Source: Butyribacter intestini (lineage in GTDB: Bacteria > Bacillota > Clostridia > Lachnospirales > Lachnospiraceae). Taken from it: a DNA stretch of 64,000 nt. The stretch covers positions 62,001 to 126,000 of the forward strand of contig LLKB01000006.1 of assembly GCA_001414325.1 (NCBI GenBank), given 5' to 3'. The notes under the pieces were generated by a model. It saw only the letters and a program-made list of their open reading frames with translations. It was not told the DNA's origin and searched no databases. How positions within the stretch are numbered: the first letter of the stretch is position 1; every line of letters starts with the position of its first letter. The position numbers were made by a program, and so were the translations under genes. Positions 51,694-60,676 of this stretch are shown here, piece after piece.

Positions 51694-53625
51694 ATGAGCG
51701 ACTATACAGGAAAAGAGATAGTGATACTTGAAGGACTTGAAGCAGTCAGAAAAAGACCGGGTATGTATATAGGTTCTACCGGTTCGAGGGGGCTTCACCA
51801 TCTTATATGGGAAATATTAGACAACAGTATAGACGAACATCTTGCGGGATTTTGTAATGAGATACATATAACGATGAAAAAAGACGGAGGAATCAGCATA
51901 GAAGATAACGGCAGAGGAGTTCCGGTAGATATACATCCGACAAAAAAAGTATCGACGGTGCGTGTGGTATATACGATACTCCATGCGGGCGGCAAATTTG
52001 GAAACTCAGCCTACAAGGTGTCAGGTGGGCTTCACGGTGTTGGTTCGTCAGTAGTAAATGCCCTTTCAACACATATGACAGTTGAGGTGAAAAGAGGCGG
52101 ACTTGTTTACAGAGATGAATATAAAGACGGCGGTCATCCTGTTACGGAACTTAAGAATGGTGCCTTAGAGCCGGTCGGTAAATGTGCAAAATCAGCGACG
52201 GGAACAAAAGTAACATTTTATCCTGATGCTGAGATTTTTGAGACTATACATTTTAAGGCGGAAGTCATAAAGAAAAAACTTAAAGAGATAGCATATCTTA
52301 ACAAAAATCTCAAACTTGTATTTAAGAATGAAAATGACGGCGAGGAGAAAACATATCTTGAAGAACATGGCATAAAAAGCTTTGTTTCATATATAAACAG
52401 GGATGCTCATGTACTCCATAAAGAACCAATTTATTTTGAGGGGACAAGCGGGGATATAGAGGTCGAAGTGGCTCTTCAATATACTACAAACTTTTCTGAG
52501 CAGATAAATCCATATTGCAATAGGATAAATGTAGTAGACGGCGGTACACTTGTGACAGGATTTAAGATGGCACTTACAAGAGTTATGAACCAGTATGCGA
52601 GGGAACTTGGAGTGCTCAAGGATAAAGATGAAAATTTCGATGGAAAAGACATAAGAAACGGACTTGTGGCAATCATTTCAATAAAGCATCCTGACCCGCA
52701 GTTTGAGGGGCAGACAAAGACAAAACTTGGAAACACTGACGCAAAAACGGCGGTGGACGAGGTCGTGACGACAGAGATACAGCGTTATCTCGATAAAAAC
52801 ATAAATGTACTTCAGGCGATACTCGACAACTCCGTAAAAAGTTACAATGCGAGAAAAGCGAGCGACAAGGCAAGAAATACAGTATTAAAGCAGTTAAACG
52901 ATGTGGATACAAAGAGTAAACTTGCTGCGTGTACTTCCAAAAATCCGGAGGAATGTGAGGTCTACATAGTTGAGGGAGATTCAGCCGGCGGTACAGTAAA
53001 AACGGCGAGAAACAGAAAAACGCAGGCGGTTCTTCCACTTAGGGGAAAAATATTAAATGTAGAAAAAGCATCACTTGAAAAAATATTGTTAAATAATGAG
53101 ATAAAATCAATGATAGCAGCATTCGGTTGTGGCATAGGTGATGAATTTGATATAAATAAACTCAGATATGACAAGATAATAATACTCACTGATGCTGATG
53201 TTGACGGAGCACATATAAGCACATTGCTGCTCACATTTTTCTACCGTTTTATGCCTGAACTTATCTATTCAGGGAAAATATACAGAGGTCTTCCACCACT
53301 TTACAAGGTTGATTATGAGGCGCTTGACAAAAAGACAAAGAAGAAAAATTCTGAATATGTATTTAATGACTTTGAACTTGAAAAGTTTAGAAAAAATAAA
53401 AACAATAAGATAGTAAGCATACAGCGTTACAAAGGACTTGGTGAGATGGACGCGTCACAGCTCTGGGAAACGACACTTGATCCTGAGAGCAGACTGCTCG
53501 CACAGATAACGATAAGTGACAGCGTGGATGCGGACGATGCGACGACGACGCTTATGAGCAGTAATGTGCCGCCGAGACGGCAGTTTATAATGGAAGAAGC
53601 ACAGTATGCAAATCTGGATATATAG
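51694..53625 (+). CDS. parE: Type IIA DNA topoisomerase ATPase subunit (ParE/GyrB family)
   Basis: It has 643 residues from ATG 51694 (GGAGGG upstream). The GHKL ATPase motifs EILDNSIDEHLAG, EDNGRGVPVDIHP and GGLHGVGSSVVNAL are intact. The TOPRIM domain has EGDSAGGT and DADVDGAHI, followed by YKGLGEMD. It pairs with the cleavage subunit 18 nt downstream. I favour topoisomerase IV (ParE), because the partner shows no GyrA box and dnaA, dnaN and recF are not nearby. A second gyrase is possible. The 5' leader carries two repeat-family stems. Confidence 0.85.
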   Translation: MSDYTGKEIVILEGLEAVRKRPGMYIGSTGSRGLHHLIWEILDNSIDEHLAGFCNEIHITMKKDGGISIEDNGRGVPVDIHPTKKVSTVRVVYTILHAGGKFGNSAYKVSGGLHGVGSSVVNALSTHMTVEVKRGGLVYRDEYKDGGHPVTELKNGALEPVGKCAKSATGTKVTFYPDAEIFETIHFKAEVIKKKLKEIAYLNKNLKLVFKNENDGEEKTYLEEHGIKSFVSYINRDAHVLHKEPIYFEGTSGDIEVEVALQYTTNFSEQINPYCNRINVVDGGTLVTGFKMALTRVMNQYARELGVLKDKDENFDGKDIRNGLVAIISIKHPDPQFEGQTKTKLGNTDAKTAVDEVVTTEIQRYLDKNINVLQAILDNSVKSYNARKASDKARNTVLKQLNDVDTKSKLAACTSKNPEECEVYIVEGDSAGGTVKTARNRKTQAVLPLRGKILNVEKASLEKILLNNEIKSMIAAFGCGIGDEFDINKLRYDKIIILTDADVDGAHISTLLLTFFYRFMPELIYSGKIYRGLPPLYKVDYEALDKKTKKKNSEYVFNDFELEKFRKNKNNKIVSIQRYKGLGEMDASQLWETTLDPESRLLAQITISDSVDADDATTTLMSSNVPPRRQFIMEEAQYANLDI

Positions 53626-53643
53626 TAATTTAAGGAGAATAAA

Positions 53644-55896
53644 ATGAAAACAAAGGAACAACCAATTATTCAGCTTGATTTCTCTGAGGAGATGAGAAAT
53701 TCATATAGAGATTATGCGATGAGTGTTATCATAGCGAGAGCACTTCCTGATGTCAGGGACGGTTTGAAACCTGTTCAGAGAAGGATTCTTTATGCTATGG
53801 ATGAGCTTTCACTTGCACCTGACAAACCCCACAGAAAGAGTGCTCGTATTGTCGGTGATACGATGGGTAAGTATCATCCTCACGGTGACAGCTCCATCTA
53901 TGATGCACTTGTGCATATGACGGAGGAGTATTCGCTTTCACTGCCGCTTGTTGACGGACACGGAAATTTCGGTTCGATAGACGGTGACGGTGCGGCAGCT
54001 ATGCGATACACTGAGGCAAGACTGTCAAAGACTGCGATGACGATGCTTGAAAATCTCGATAAAGGTCTTGTGCCGTTTGGACCAAACTTTGATGAGAGTG
54101 AAAAAGAGCCTCTCGTTCTTCCGGCAACACTGCCAAATCTCCTCATAAACGGAACAACGGGAATTGCAGTCGGAATGGCAACCAATATGCCGCCGCACAA
54201 TCCGGGCGAAGTTATAGACGGAGTTATCGCATATATGGATAATCCGGAGATTTCCACAAAAGGACTTATGAAATACATAAAAGGACCTGATTTTCCGACA
54301 GGTGCGGCGATAACAAACACGGATGATTTGTTTGATATATATGACACGGGCGAGGGAAAGATAAAACTTCGTGCAAAAGCCGAGATAGAAAACGGTACAA
54401 ATGGAAGAAAAAATATAGTTGTAACCGAGATACCGTACACCGTCGCAGGAAACAAGACAAAACTTCTTGAAAATCTTGTGTCACTTTCAAAAGATAAGGT
54501 GTTTGATGAGATATATGATGTGCGTGACGAGTCATCAAAAGAGGGAATAAGGATAGTAGTAGAAGTTAAAAAAGACAGAAATGCAGAAAACCTCTTAAAC
54601 GGACTTTACCAGAAAACAGCACTTGAAGACACATACGGCGTAAATATGCTTGCCGTAAAAGATAAGCAGCCTATAACATTTACATTAAAAGGACTTGTAC
54701 AGGAATTTGTGGAATTTCAGGAAGAACTTTACACAAAAGAGTACGAGCATCTTTTAGAAAAAGCAAAGGCAAGACTTGAGATAGTAGCAGGTCTTATAAA
54801 AGCAACAGATGTGATAGACCTTATCATAGAGATACTTCGTGGAAGCAATTCCGTAAAACAGGCGAAAAACTGTCTTATAAACGGAGTTACGACCGATATA
54901 AAATTCAAGTCTCAGAAATCAGAAAAGGCAGCAGCAAAACTTGATTTTACAAAAAATCAGGCAGATGCGATACTTGCGATGCCTTTAAGTAAACTTATCG
55001 GACTTGAACTTTTAAAGCTTCATCAGGAAAACGATCAGCTTCTTTCAAATATAGAAGAATACAACAACATACTTGGAAATATAGTTGAATTGCACAAAGT
55101 AATAAAGAAAAGGCTTAAAAATTATAAAAAGCAGTTTGGCAGAGGAAGACGCACAATACTCACAAATATGGACGCAGGAAAATATGTTGAGGAAGTAAAA
55201 GAAGAAGACCTCTATGTACTTATCGACAGATTTGGTTATTGCAAATCGGTGGACGAGTCAAGTTATTCGAGAATATCGGCTGAATCATTAAAAGAATACA
55301 CGCACAAGCTACAGATAAGAAACACTGACAAACTCTGTGTATTCACGAAAAACGGATTTATGCATCAGATAAAAATGTCAGCGGTACCAAAAGGAAGAAA
55401 CAGGGATAAGGGTGTACTTATCCAGTCACTATGCAAACTTGGAAACGATGAAGTGCTTATATATATAGCATTTGAAGACCTGTTTAACTCACAGCTTTTA
55501 TTTGCTACAAAAAACGGACTTGTAAAACTTGTATCTGGAATAGAGTTTGAAACGATACGCTCAACTATAAATGCAACAAAGCTCGATGATGGAGACGAAC
55601 TTATAGCAGTCAGACCGCTAAGTGATGAAGAATCCATCTCAGAAGACAGCAGTGTAGTCATAATAACCCACAAAGAAGCATCGCTGAGATTTCCGCTCTC
55701 ACAGGTAAATGAACTGAAGAAAGCCAGCAAGGGAGTAAAGGGAATAACGATGGCAGCAGATGATTATGCGTGGTATGCGGAGGTTATCTCAAAAGAAACT
55801 GAGACGATTGAGCATGACGGAAAGAAATTTTCGGCAAAGAAGATAAAAATACGAAAAAGGAATGACAAGGCATCGAGGTCGAAGATAAGGGAGTAA
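53644..55896 (+). CDS. parC: Type IIA DNA topoisomerase cleavage subunit (ParC/GyrA family)
   Basis: It has 750 residues. The catalytic tyrosine is Y122 in [11 protein letters not shown], and the quinolone-determining stretch [16 protein letters not shown] has Ser at 83, the sensitive state by E. coli numbering. A winged-helix core and coiled coil (about 330-470) are followed by a C-terminal beta-pinwheel. The GyrA box (QRRGGRG-like) that lets gyrase wrap DNA is not seen, which fits decatenating topoisomerase IV. The tail is Lys/Arg rich ([16 protein letters not shown]). Likely cotranscribed with parE. Confidence 0.85.
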   Translation: MKTKEQPIIQLDFSEEMRNSYRDYAMSVIIARALPDVRDGLKPVQRRILYAMDELSLAPDKPHRKSARIVGDTMGKYHPHGDSSIYDALVHMTEEYSLSLPLVDGHGNFGSIDGDGAAAMRYTEARLSKTAMTMLENLDKGLVPFGPNFDESEKEPLVLPATLPNLLINGTTGIAVGMATNMPPHNPGEVIDGVIAYMDNPEISTKGLMKYIKGPDFPTGAAITNTDDLFDIYDTGEGKIKLRAKAEIENGTNGRKNIVVTEIPYTVAGNKTKLLENLVSLSKDKVFDEIYDVRDESSKEGIRIVVEVKKDRNAENLLNGLYQKTALEDTYGVNMLAVKDKQPITFTLKGLVQEFVEFQEELYTKEYEHLLEKAKARLEIVAGLIKATDVIDLIIEILRGSNSVKQAKNCLINGVTTDIKFKSQKSEKAAAKLDFTKNQADAILAMPLSKLIGLELLKLHQENDQLLSNIEEYNNILGNIVELHKVIKKRLKNYKKQFGRGRRTILTNMDAGKYVEEVKEEDLYVLIDRFGYCKSVDESSYSRISAESLKEYTHKLQIRNTDKLCVFTKNGFMHQIKMSAVPKGRNRDKGVLIQSLCKLGNDEVLIYIAFEDLFNSQLLFATKNGLVKLVSGIEFETIRSTINATKLDDGDELIAVRPLSDEESISEDSSVVIITHKEASLRFPLSQVNELKKASKGVKGITMAADDYAWYAEVISKETETIEHDGKKFSAKKIKIRKRNDKASRSKIRE

Positions 55897-56003
55897 AATT
55901 TCTCCGGTTAGGGTATTGAAACCTAAATTGATTTTTGATACCATAAGAAGTGGTATATTTACTAACAAAGCAAAAGACCGGCTTTAAGAAAGGATGACAC
56001 AAC

Positions 56004-57272
56004 ATGAAAAAGACACCATTTGTAACAAAAGAACAGATTGAAGAAATAGCAAAAACATACCCTACACCTTTTCACATCTACGATGAAAAGGGCATCAGAG
56101 AAAATGCGCGCAGACTTAAAAAGGCATTTTCATGGAACAAAGGTTATCGTGAGTATTTTGCGGTAAAGGCAACTCCAAACCCATTTATCTTAAAACTTCT
56201 CCAGGAAGAGGGATGCGGTGTTGATTGTTCATCACTCACGGAGCTTATGATGTCAGAGGCTTGCGGCTTTAAGAATGACGATATAATGTTTTCATCAAAT
56301 GTTACACCGGCAGCCGAGTACAAAAAAGCAAAAGAACTCGGTGCATATATAAACCTTGATGATATTACACATATAGATTTCCTCGACGAAACAGCAGGAA
56401 TCCCTGAAACTATCTGTTGTCGTTACAATCCAGGCGGAGTGTTTAAGATGGGAACAGACATAATGGACAACCCTGGAGATGCCAAGTATGGCATGACAAA
56501 AGAGCAGATGATAGAAGCTTTCAAGAGACTTAAATCAATGGGAGCAAAATATTTCGGAATACATTCATTCCTTGCCAGTAATACAGTAAGCAATGATTAC
56601 TATCCTACACTTGCAGGAATCCTCTTTGAACTCGCTGTAGAGCTTAAAGAAAAGACAGGAGTTGAGATTAAGTTCATCAACCTCTCCGGTGGTGTCGGAA
56701 TCCCTTATACAGAGGATAAAGAGCCAAACGATATAGCAATTATCGGTGAGGGTGTACACAAGAAATTTGATGAGATAATGGTACCGGCAGGAATGGGAGA
56801 TGTGGCAATATTTACAGAGCTTGGGCGTTTCATGCTCGCACCATATGGCGGACTCGTAACAAAAGCAATTCATGAAAAACATATATACAAAGAGTATATT
56901 GGAGTTGATGCCTGTGCGGTAAACCTTATGCGTCCTGCAATGTACGGTGCATATCACCACATCACGGTACTCGGCAAAGAAAATGAGCCATGCGACCACA
57001 AATACGATGTAACAGGTTCACTCTGTGAAAACAATGATAAATTTGCCATTGACCGTATGCTTCCAAAGATTGACATGGGAGATTATCTCTTTATACATGA
57101 TGCAGGAGCACACGGATTTTCGATGGGCTACAACTACAACGGTAAATTAAAATCAGCAGAACTTCTCCTCAAAGAGGACGGAAGTGTTCAGATGATAAGA
57201 CGTGCTGAGACACCAAAGGATTACTTTGCAACATTTGATTTCTGCGACATACTCAAAGATGTTAAATATTAA
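56004..57272 (+). CDS. lysA: Diaminopimelate decarboxylase
   Basis: This PLP enzyme makes lysine from meso-diaminopimelate. It has 422 residues. The PLP-binding lysine is K55 in YFAVKATPNP. GVDCSSLTELMMS, NLSGGVGIPY and the phosphate-binding GEG region follow, and the acidic GVDACAVNLMRPAMYGAYHH block holds the Cys of the second subunit's site. A hairpin with ATACCA/TGGTAT at about 55939-55956 lies upstream; no lysine riboswitch fits in the 107-nt gap. A strong terminator follows. Confidence 0.92.
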   Translation: MKKTPFVTKEQIEEIAKTYPTPFHIYDEKGIRENARRLKKAFSWNKGYREYFAVKATPNPFILKLLQEEGCGVDCSSLTELMMSEACGFKNDDIMFSSNVTPAAEYKKAKELGAYINLDDITHIDFLDETAGIPETICCRYNPGGVFKMGTDIMDNPGDAKYGMTKEQMIEAFKRLKSMGAKYFGIHSFLASNTVSNDYYPTLAGILFELAVELKEKTGVEIKFINLSGGVGIPYTEDKEPNDIAIIGEGVHKKFDEIMVPAGMGDVAIFTELGRFMLAPYGGLVTKAIHEKHIYKEYIGVDACAVNLMRPAMYGAYHHITVLGKENEPCDHKYDVTGSLCENNDKFAIDRMLPKIDMGDYLFIHDAGAHGFSMGYNYNGKLKSAELLLKEDGSVQMIRRAETPKDYFATFDFCDILKDVKY

Positions 57273-57364
57273 AAAGTAAGAAAATGTTATGCAATACAAT
57301 ATGCGGACTTAAGTATTGACAATTATTAAACTGTTGCGGATTTGTTCAAATTGCATAAAAAGAA

Positions 57365-57399
57365 AAAAAGACACCGGTAAAATTTGGCGGTGTCTTTTT
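57365..57399 (+). terminator. Terminator of lysA
   Basis: AAAAAGACACCG (57365-57376) and CGGTGTCTTTTT (57388-57399) are exact inverted repeats with the T-run in the right arm. Confidence 0.9.
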
Positions 57400-57419
57400 G
57401 AATTATATCTGAATACAGG

Positions 57420-57447
57420 TAAAGTTTTTTTTACTTAAGGTCGATAA
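57420..57447 (+). promoter_or_regulatory. Sigma-D (sigma-28) type promoter of the flgM operon
   Basis: TAAA (57420-57423), 16 nt, GTCGATAA (57440-57447). The spacing equals that of the rod operon promoter at 4812. In B. subtilis, flgM is also sigma-D dependent, giving feedback through the anti-sigma factor. Confidence 0.65.
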
Positions 57448-57547
57448 ATAGTATGAAAATGAAATTTACACATATTATCTGTGTTGAAAATACAGATAAT
57501 ATGTTGTGGAATCTTTAAATCACAAGTTTTGATTAGGTGGTGATAAT

Positions 57548-57826
57548 ATGAGGATAGATGCATTAAATCAGGTAAGTCAGTTATACCAGACGAGCAAACC
57601 TAAAAAAGTATTAAAGAACAAAGAAAACGATACATCAGACAAATTTGAAATATCGCAGTCAGCAAAGGATTACCAGACAGCAAAGGCAGCAGTAAAAACT
57701 TCTTCCGATATCAGGGAGGACAAAGTTGCTGAACTTAAAGAAGCTGTTACGAGTGGTACTTACAATGTATCAGCGGCAGAAATTGCAGACAAGATGGTAG
57801 GTAAATACTTCGATTCGATTTTTTAG
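57548..57826 (+). CDS. flgM: Anti-sigma-28 factor FlgM
   Basis: FlgM has 92 residues and binds the flagellar sigma factor until the hook is finished, when it is exported. The N-terminus MRIDALNQVSQLYQ is typical and mostly disordered. The C-terminal helices (REDKVAELKEAVTSGTYNVSAAEIADKMVG) are the sigma-binding part. A GGTGGTG site precedes the ATG. It is first in the operon flgM-flgN-flgK-flgK2-flgL. Confidence 0.93.
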   Translation: MRIDALNQVSQLYQTSKPKKVLKNKENDTSDKFEISQSAKDYQTAKAAVKTSSDIREDKVAELKEAVTSGTYNVSAAEIADKMVGKYFDSIF

Positions 57827-57855
57827 AGTAAGCCGTTGGCAGTGGATGCCCCGGT

Positions 57856-58389
57856 ATGAAAAAAGAGGAAAAAGATTTGGCTAGTTTAATGGATGAACTC
57901 CTTGAGGTTTTATCAGAGGAGAGAGATATTTATGAAGAGCTTGCACCAATATCGGAGAAAAAAACGCAGGTGCTTATAAAAGAGGATTTAAAAGAGCTCA
58001 AAAAGATTACTGACAAAGAACAGTTACTTGTTGACAAAGTAAGTATTGTTGACAGGAAAAGGGAAAAAGTCATTCAGAATATAAGCGTTGTTTTAAATAA
58101 GGATTCAAAGGAATTGGATCTTGCCACACTTGGCAATATATTATGTAAGCAGCCGGATGAGCGTAAAAAGCTCAATATGCTTCATGACTCGCTGAGACAG
58201 GTTATGAACAGGCTGGTGATTGCCAATCAGAAAAATAAAGAACTTATAGAAAATTCCCTAGAAATGATAGAGTTCAATATGAACTATATTAAAAGCACAA
58301 GGATGTCGCCGGGAAATAACAATTATAATCGCAATGCCGCTACAAGCTACACAGATTCAAGCAGAGGCGGATTTGATGCAAAACAGTAG
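57856..58389 (+). CDS. flgN: Flagellar export chaperone FlgN
   Basis: FlgN has 177 residues and is almost entirely helical (LMDELLEVLSEERDIYEELAPISEKKTQ-like heptads). It keeps FlgK and FlgL soluble and delivers them to the export gate. The C-terminal 35 residues (SPGNNNYNRNAATSY...) are polar and disordered. It lies between flgM and flgK as in other Firmicutes. The ribosome site before ATG 57856 is weak (CCCCGGT), so translation may depend on coupling with flgM, 29 nt upstream. Confidence 0.88.
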   Translation: MKKEEKDLASLMDELLEVLSEERDIYEELAPISEKKTQVLIKEDLKELKKITDKEQLLVDKVSIVDRKREKVIQNISVVLNKDSKELDLATLGNILCKQPDERKKLNMLHDSLRQVMNRLVIANQKNKELIENSLEMIEFNMNYIKSTRMSPGNNNYNRNAATSYTDSSRGGFDAKQ

Positions 58390-58443
58390 TTCTTACGGAG
58401 TATATTCTTAAAGATGCATGGTTTTAAAAACTATGCATTAGGA

Positions 58444-58508
58444 GTGTACAGCGTATAGCTATAAGCATCTGATAAGATTATGATTATACGGTGTACATTC
58501 TTTTTTTG
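58444..58508 (+). terminator. Terminator-like hairpin between flgN and flgK
   Basis: GTGTACAGCGTATA (58444-58457) pairs with TATACGGTGTACAT (58485-58498) at 12 of 14 positions, followed by TTCTTTTTTTG. A smaller palindrome ATGCATGGTTTT/AAAACTATGCAT is at 58414-58438. Some transcripts probably end here, so flgK and flgL would get less message than flgM and flgN. Confidence 0.6.
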
Positions 58509-58525
58509 ATTTAAACTATAAAAGA

Positions 58526-58563
58526 TGCTCTCAAAATTCTTCGTTCAGAAGATACCGGGAGTG
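58526..58563 (+). repeat. 5'-UTR palindromic hairpin family, copy D (flgK leader)
   Basis: TGCTCTCAAAATTCTTCG, then TTCAGAAGATACCGGGAGTG. Very similar to copy B. It ends 24 nt before the flgK start. Confidence 0.75.
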
Positions 58564-58587
58564 AATTAAAGAGTATGGAGGAAAAAG

Positions 58588-60573
58588 ATGAGCTTATTCG
58601 CAAGTTTACAAAACGGGGTTTCCGGATTAAATGCTGCATCATCGGGTCTTAACACGACAGCACACAATCTTGCCAATACAAAGACAGCAGGATATACGAG
58701 GCAGCAGACAATCCAGAAGGATATGTATTATCAGACTTTCAAAGTATCAAATAATGGTGCTATGAAGATAGGAATGGGAACATATGTCGCAGATGTGCGT
58801 CAGATAAGAGATATGTTTCTTGATAAAGAGTACAGATTGCAGGTCAGCAGACAGACATTCTATGAAAAACAGGTTGAATGTGAGCAGGAAGTAGAGGACA
58901 TCTTCGGTGAAAATGAGGGTGTAGAGTTTAGAAACTCTATGGAAAGTATGTGGGAAGCTATTCAGAACCTGTCAACAAATCCTGAAAGTGTAGTAAACAG
59001 ACAGCTTTTTATAGCACAGTGCGAATCATTTATAGAAACAGCAAAAAATGCTTATACAGCCATTACAAAGTATCAAAGCGGATTGAATACGGAAGTGGCG
59101 AAACAGGTAAAAGAAGTAAATGATATAGCAGACAAGATAGCAGCATTAAATAAGACGATAGCTGAAAAGGAGGCATCCGGTGTTGAAAATGCCAATGATT
59201 ACCGTGATCAGCGAAATCTTCTCATGGATGAACTTGCAAAATATACATACTATACCTACAACGAAGATATAGATGGCAAAGTTCAGATATATATAAACAA
59301 TGCACCACTGGTTATAGAGACAAAGGCATTTCATATGAAAACGGAAAGTGCCACACAGACAGGTCTTTATAATGTTGTATGGGAAAGTAATGGTTTCGGA
59401 GATGTCTACAAGCAGGATGAAGCGTATTCGACAGCTAAAAAGACAGATACAGGTACACTTTACGGAATACTTACGGCAAGAGGAAATAAAAATGCAGTTT
59501 ACAGTGATGTTCCACAGCAGCCCGATCCAAATGATAAAAAGTATCTGAATGCGGATGGTTCGTTCAATCAGACATTATATGATACAGATTATGGCAAATA
59601 TAAAGACAAGGTTGAGCTTTACAACAACACTATAGGAAATTCAATACTTACACAGGCAGAAGCACAGTTTGACCTTCTTATAAATGGAGTTGTAACAATG
59701 TTAAATGATGTGTTCTGCCCAAATCTAAAGGATAAAAATGATGATGACAGGATTACGATAAAAAGTGCAGTTGAGGGTACAACAAAAGATGCAAACGGCA
59801 ATGATATAACATTTAAGCTCGATACATCCAAAAAATATAAGCTGCTTGATGTCACGAACAGCCCGGTAGGAGCAGATGATGATGAAACTATCGGAACAGA
59901 GCTGTTTGTCAGAACAGGTATGTCAAGATATACAAAGATAACTCTTGACCATCAGGTTTATTCCGACAGCTGTGTAGATTCAGACGGAAATCCGCTGGGA
60001 CTTGCGAAAGACAATGGCGATGGAACATATACATTATATGTTTACAATGAAGAAAATGTATCAATAGAACAAGACAAGACAGACGGCAAATATACATATA
60101 ATTATCATGATGATAAAGACGGTTACACTGACAAGACAACAATGTACACTATCACAAATCTTCAGATAAATCCTGATATACTTGCTGATTATTCGCTTTT
60201 GCCGGTAAAGGAAAATTCAACCGGAGGAGATTCAGGTGCATATGCACAGGATATATATCAGAAAATTCTCACGGCATGGAAGTCAGATTTTGCAGTGCTT
60301 GACCCAAATACCAAAACTTCATATACATTTGATGAATATTACAATGAAATGATAGGAAACTTTGGTACAAGAGGAAGTGTATGGCAGACGATAGTAGATA
60401 ATCAGGAAAAAGAAGTACAACAGGATGAGGAAAAGCGTCAGCAGATAGCCGGTGTATCAACGGACGAAGAACTTGCAAGCCTTTTGACTTACCAGCACGC
60501 GTACAACGCAGCGTCGAGATATATAAATGTAGTAAATCAGATGCTTGAACATCTGCTTGAAAGACTCGGATAA
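58588..60573 (+). CDS. flgK: Hook-associated protein 1, FlgK (first paralogue)
   Basis: FlgK forms the hook-filament junction with FlgL. It has 661 residues. The N-terminal SLFASLQNGVSGLNAASSGL...HNLANTKTAGYTRQQ and C-terminal SLLTYQHAYNAASRYINVVNQML are diagnostic. The coiled-coil region near 150-200 (NTEVAKQVKEVNDIADKIAAL) is intact. A variable surface domain occupies about residues 280-560. A second, divergent FlgK follows directly, so the two may form the junction together or replace each other. Confidence 0.9.
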   Translation: MSLFASLQNGVSGLNAASSGLNTTAHNLANTKTAGYTRQQTIQKDMYYQTFKVSNNGAMKIGMGTYVADVRQIRDMFLDKEYRLQVSRQTFYEKQVECEQEVEDIFGENEGVEFRNSMESMWEAIQNLSTNPESVVNRQLFIAQCESFIETAKNAYTAITKYQSGLNTEVAKQVKEVNDIADKIAALNKTIAEKEASGVENANDYRDQRNLLMDELAKYTYYTYNEDIDGKVQIYINNAPLVIETKAFHMKTESATQTGLYNVVWESNGFGDVYKQDEAYSTAKKTDTGTLYGILTARGNKNAVYSDVPQQPDPNDKKYLNADGSFNQTLYDTDYGKYKDKVELYNNTIGNSILTQAEAQFDLLINGVVTMLNDVFCPNLKDKNDDDRITIKSAVEGTTKDANGNDITFKLDTSKKYKLLDVTNSPVGADDDETIGTELFVRTGMSRYTKITLDHQVYSDSCVDSDGNPLGLAKDNGDGTYTLYVYNEENVSIEQDKTDGKYTYNYHDDKDGYTDKTTMYTITNLQINPDILADYSLLPVKENSTGGDSGAYAQDIYQKILTAWKSDFAVLDPNTKTSYTFDEYYNEMIGNFGTRGSVWQTIVDNQEKEVQQDEEKRQQIAGVSTDEELASLLTYQHAYNAASRYINVVNQMLEHLLERLG

Positions 60574-60583
60574 AACATATAAA

Positions 60584-60652
60584 TGTACTGTCAGTATCTT
60601 CTAAGAACGAATCTATCTCAGAATTTTTCCTTTAGAAGCTGCCGGGAGTACA
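60584..60652 (+). repeat. 5'-UTR palindromic hairpin family, copy E (second flgK leader)
   Basis: TGTACTGTCAGTATCTTCT at the left and AGAAGCTGCCGGGAGTACA at the right enclose about 30 nt that include a second CGAAT/ATCTCAGAAT part, so it looks like two fused or expanded copies. It ends 24 nt before the start codon. Confidence 0.65.
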
Positions 60653-60676
60653 TATAAATTCAGGGGAGGAAAATAT

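Noticed and set aside
51694-55896. gyrB-gyrA next to the chromosomal origin
   Set aside because: No dnaA, dnaN or recF is nearby and no GyrA box is visible in the cleavage subunit, so topoisomerase IV is more likely.
55897-56003. Lysine riboswitch before lysA
   Set aside because: The gap is only 107 nt and shows just a small ATACCA/TGGTAT hairpin, too short for the lysine aptamer.
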